The notes under the pieces: model-generated
Database searches by the model: none
What the model saw: the letters and a program-made list of their open reading frames with translations, nothing else
Told to the model about the DNA's origin: nothing
Shown here: piece by piece, positions 6,254 through 6,951 of the stretch
Layout of the letters: each line of letters opens with the position of its first letter
Position numbering within the stretch: the stretch's first letter is position 1
Program-made: the position numbers and the translations under genes
Source of the DNA: Sporomusaceae bacterium
GTDB taxonomy: Bacteria; Bacillota; Negativicutes; DSM-13327
DNA length: 6,951 nt
Reading direction: 5' to 3'
Assembly: GCA_027492445.1 (NCBI GenBank)
Contig: JAPUES010000233.1
Location: 1 to 6,951 of the forward strand

Positions 6254-6951
6254 TTATTGTTTTTCTTTGCGCTTAAGGCAATCGATAAAGGCTTCTAGGC
6301 GAGTTATTATCCCTACATCGCTGGCATGTTCATCGATACTTAAAGCTAGCATAGGTGTGTTATAGTCCTTAGAAATATTTTTAAGTGCATACTGGGCTAC
6401 TATTTCAGGCATACAGCCAAAGGGGTAAAGGTGAATAATGCCATCATAGTGGTGACGTGTGTACCATAGGGCGGTACCAACTGATTTTAAACCATCACCG
6501 CCGATGTGATAATTTAAATAAGGACGTGCTTGCTTTAGATAAGCTGTTTCTTCATTATAGAGTCCTAAGGTACGTAATATGATTTGAGAATAAGCCCAAT
6601 CGCCAGTATTGACAAATTTGTTCACTTCAACACCTTGCTTTATAAGCAAATCTTCAATATTGTGATTCACGTAGGGCTCTAATAATAAATAAAGTTCGCC
6701 AATTAGCCCTACTTTTATAGGCTCTTTGATACCGTCAATAGCGATAGCTTGCATCTGAGTAGTAATTTCCCTTTGTTTGGTGCCTAGTTCCTCAAATGTA
6801 CAGCAGTGCGCCAATTGATGCATGCCAGTTTTGTAAATAGCAATTATGGTATCAGCGTTCTTGGCACGTGCTCCATAATAGTTTTTAGCGGTATTAATGG
6901 CATCTAGGGCTGTTAAGGTCTTAATCGCTAAGGCAATGTTTTTTACGATTG
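6254..6951 (-). CDS. 2-hydroxyacyl-CoA dehydratase-related protein (COG3581-like), 5'-truncated by the window edge
   Basis: On the - strand the frame is open from the right edge (first full codon at 6949) to the TAA at 6254-6256, giving 231 visible residues. The methionine at 6823 is internal, because the 42 residues before it (LTALDAINTAKNYYGARAKNAD...) continue without a stop and look like family sequence. Counting from the edge, hallmarks are VGLIGELYLLLEPYVNHNIE (80-99), GGDGLKSVG (150-158), YDGIIHLYPFGCMPEIVAQ (168-186) with C179, and SIDEHASDVGIITRLEAFID (204-223). These match the C-terminal half of HgdB-like/COG3581 proteins, where the PFxCMPE cysteine is a probable iron-sulfur ligand. 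Dehydratases of this type remove water from 2-hydroxyacyl-CoA after activation by an HgdC-like ATPase, but many COG3581 members have no known substrate. The facing activase is a plausible partner. Start and promoter lie outside. Confidence 0.85.
   Translation of the reverse strand, partial: IVKNIALAIKTLTALDAINTAKNYYGARAKNADTIIAIYKTGMHQLAHCCTFEELGTKQREITTQMQAIAIDGIKEPIKVGLIGELYLLLEPYVNHNIEDLLIKQGVEVNKFVNTGDWAYSQIILRTLGLYNEETAYLKQARPYLNYHIGGDGLKSVGTALWYTRHHYDGIIHLYPFGCMPEIVAQYALKNISKDYNTPMLALSIDEHASDVGIITRLEAFIDCLKRKEKQ

Noticed and set aside
5967..6254. 95-codon - strand reading frame overlapping the activase end and the hairpin
   Set aside because: It is antisense to a well-conserved gene and shows no recognisable domain; its frame is open by chance.
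6821..6823. ATG (- strand) as the start of the dehydratase-like gene
   Set aside because: The frame stays open to the right edge, the upstream residues look like family sequence, and no Shine-Dalgarno precedes this ATG (the - strand reads AAAACTGGC before it).

Overview
The window is an AT-rich chromosomal segment with ordinary bacterial gene layout. It has strong Shine-Dalgarno sites and short intergenic gaps, and no tRNA, rRNA, insertion sequence, CRISPR array or phage gene was seen. An HD-GYP protein, a RarA/MgsA-type ATPase and an oxygen-sensitive 2-hydroxyacyl-CoA dehydratase/activase pair together suggest an anaerobic Firmicute. A Negativicutes-type bacterium (Sporomusa/Pelosinus-like) is my best guess, but this is inference from gene style and not from a search.

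Left part (1-2532, + strand): the 3' portion of a very large DUF445 membrane-associated protein. The reading frame is open to the left edge, so the true start is outside. Inside the window the end of one DUF445 unit is followed directly by a second, complete unit, so the protein is a tandem DUF445 duplication. A 126-bp gap follows. It carries a well-formed sigma-A promoter (TTGACT, 17 bp, TAATAT) framed by a perfect 11-bp inverted repeat.

Middle (2659-5083, + strand): an HD-GYP domain protein (probable cyclic-di-GMP phosphodiesterase, with HDxGQ in place of HDxGK), then 52 bp later a RarA/MgsA-family AAA+ ATPase. Several normally invariant ATPase-domain motifs of that second protein have drifted, while its C-terminal half is conserved. 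The two genes share the same ATAAGGGGT ribosome-binding element and are probably co-transcribed. A stem-loop at 5119-5152 probably ends this unit.

Right part (5242-6951): a BadF/BcrA/HgdC-type ATPase (activase) with both [4Fe-4S] cysteines, C127 and C166, plus a Cys-rich C-terminal extension. Convergent to it on the - strand is the 3' part of a COG3581-type 2-hydroxyacyl-CoA dehydratase-related protein, open to the right edge. The two meet at a striking 23-bp stem, 3-nt loop hairpin (6200-6248). The activase would transfer an electron, driven by ATP, to a dehydratase-type partner. The neighbouring - strand gene is the obvious candidate, but the convergent arrangement means the pair is not a simple operon.

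No clearly new multi-gene system is visible. The most interesting points are the tandem DUF445 protein, the divergent RarA-like ATPase, the activase/dehydratase pair with its long hairpin, and the two inverted repeats that frame promoter regions.
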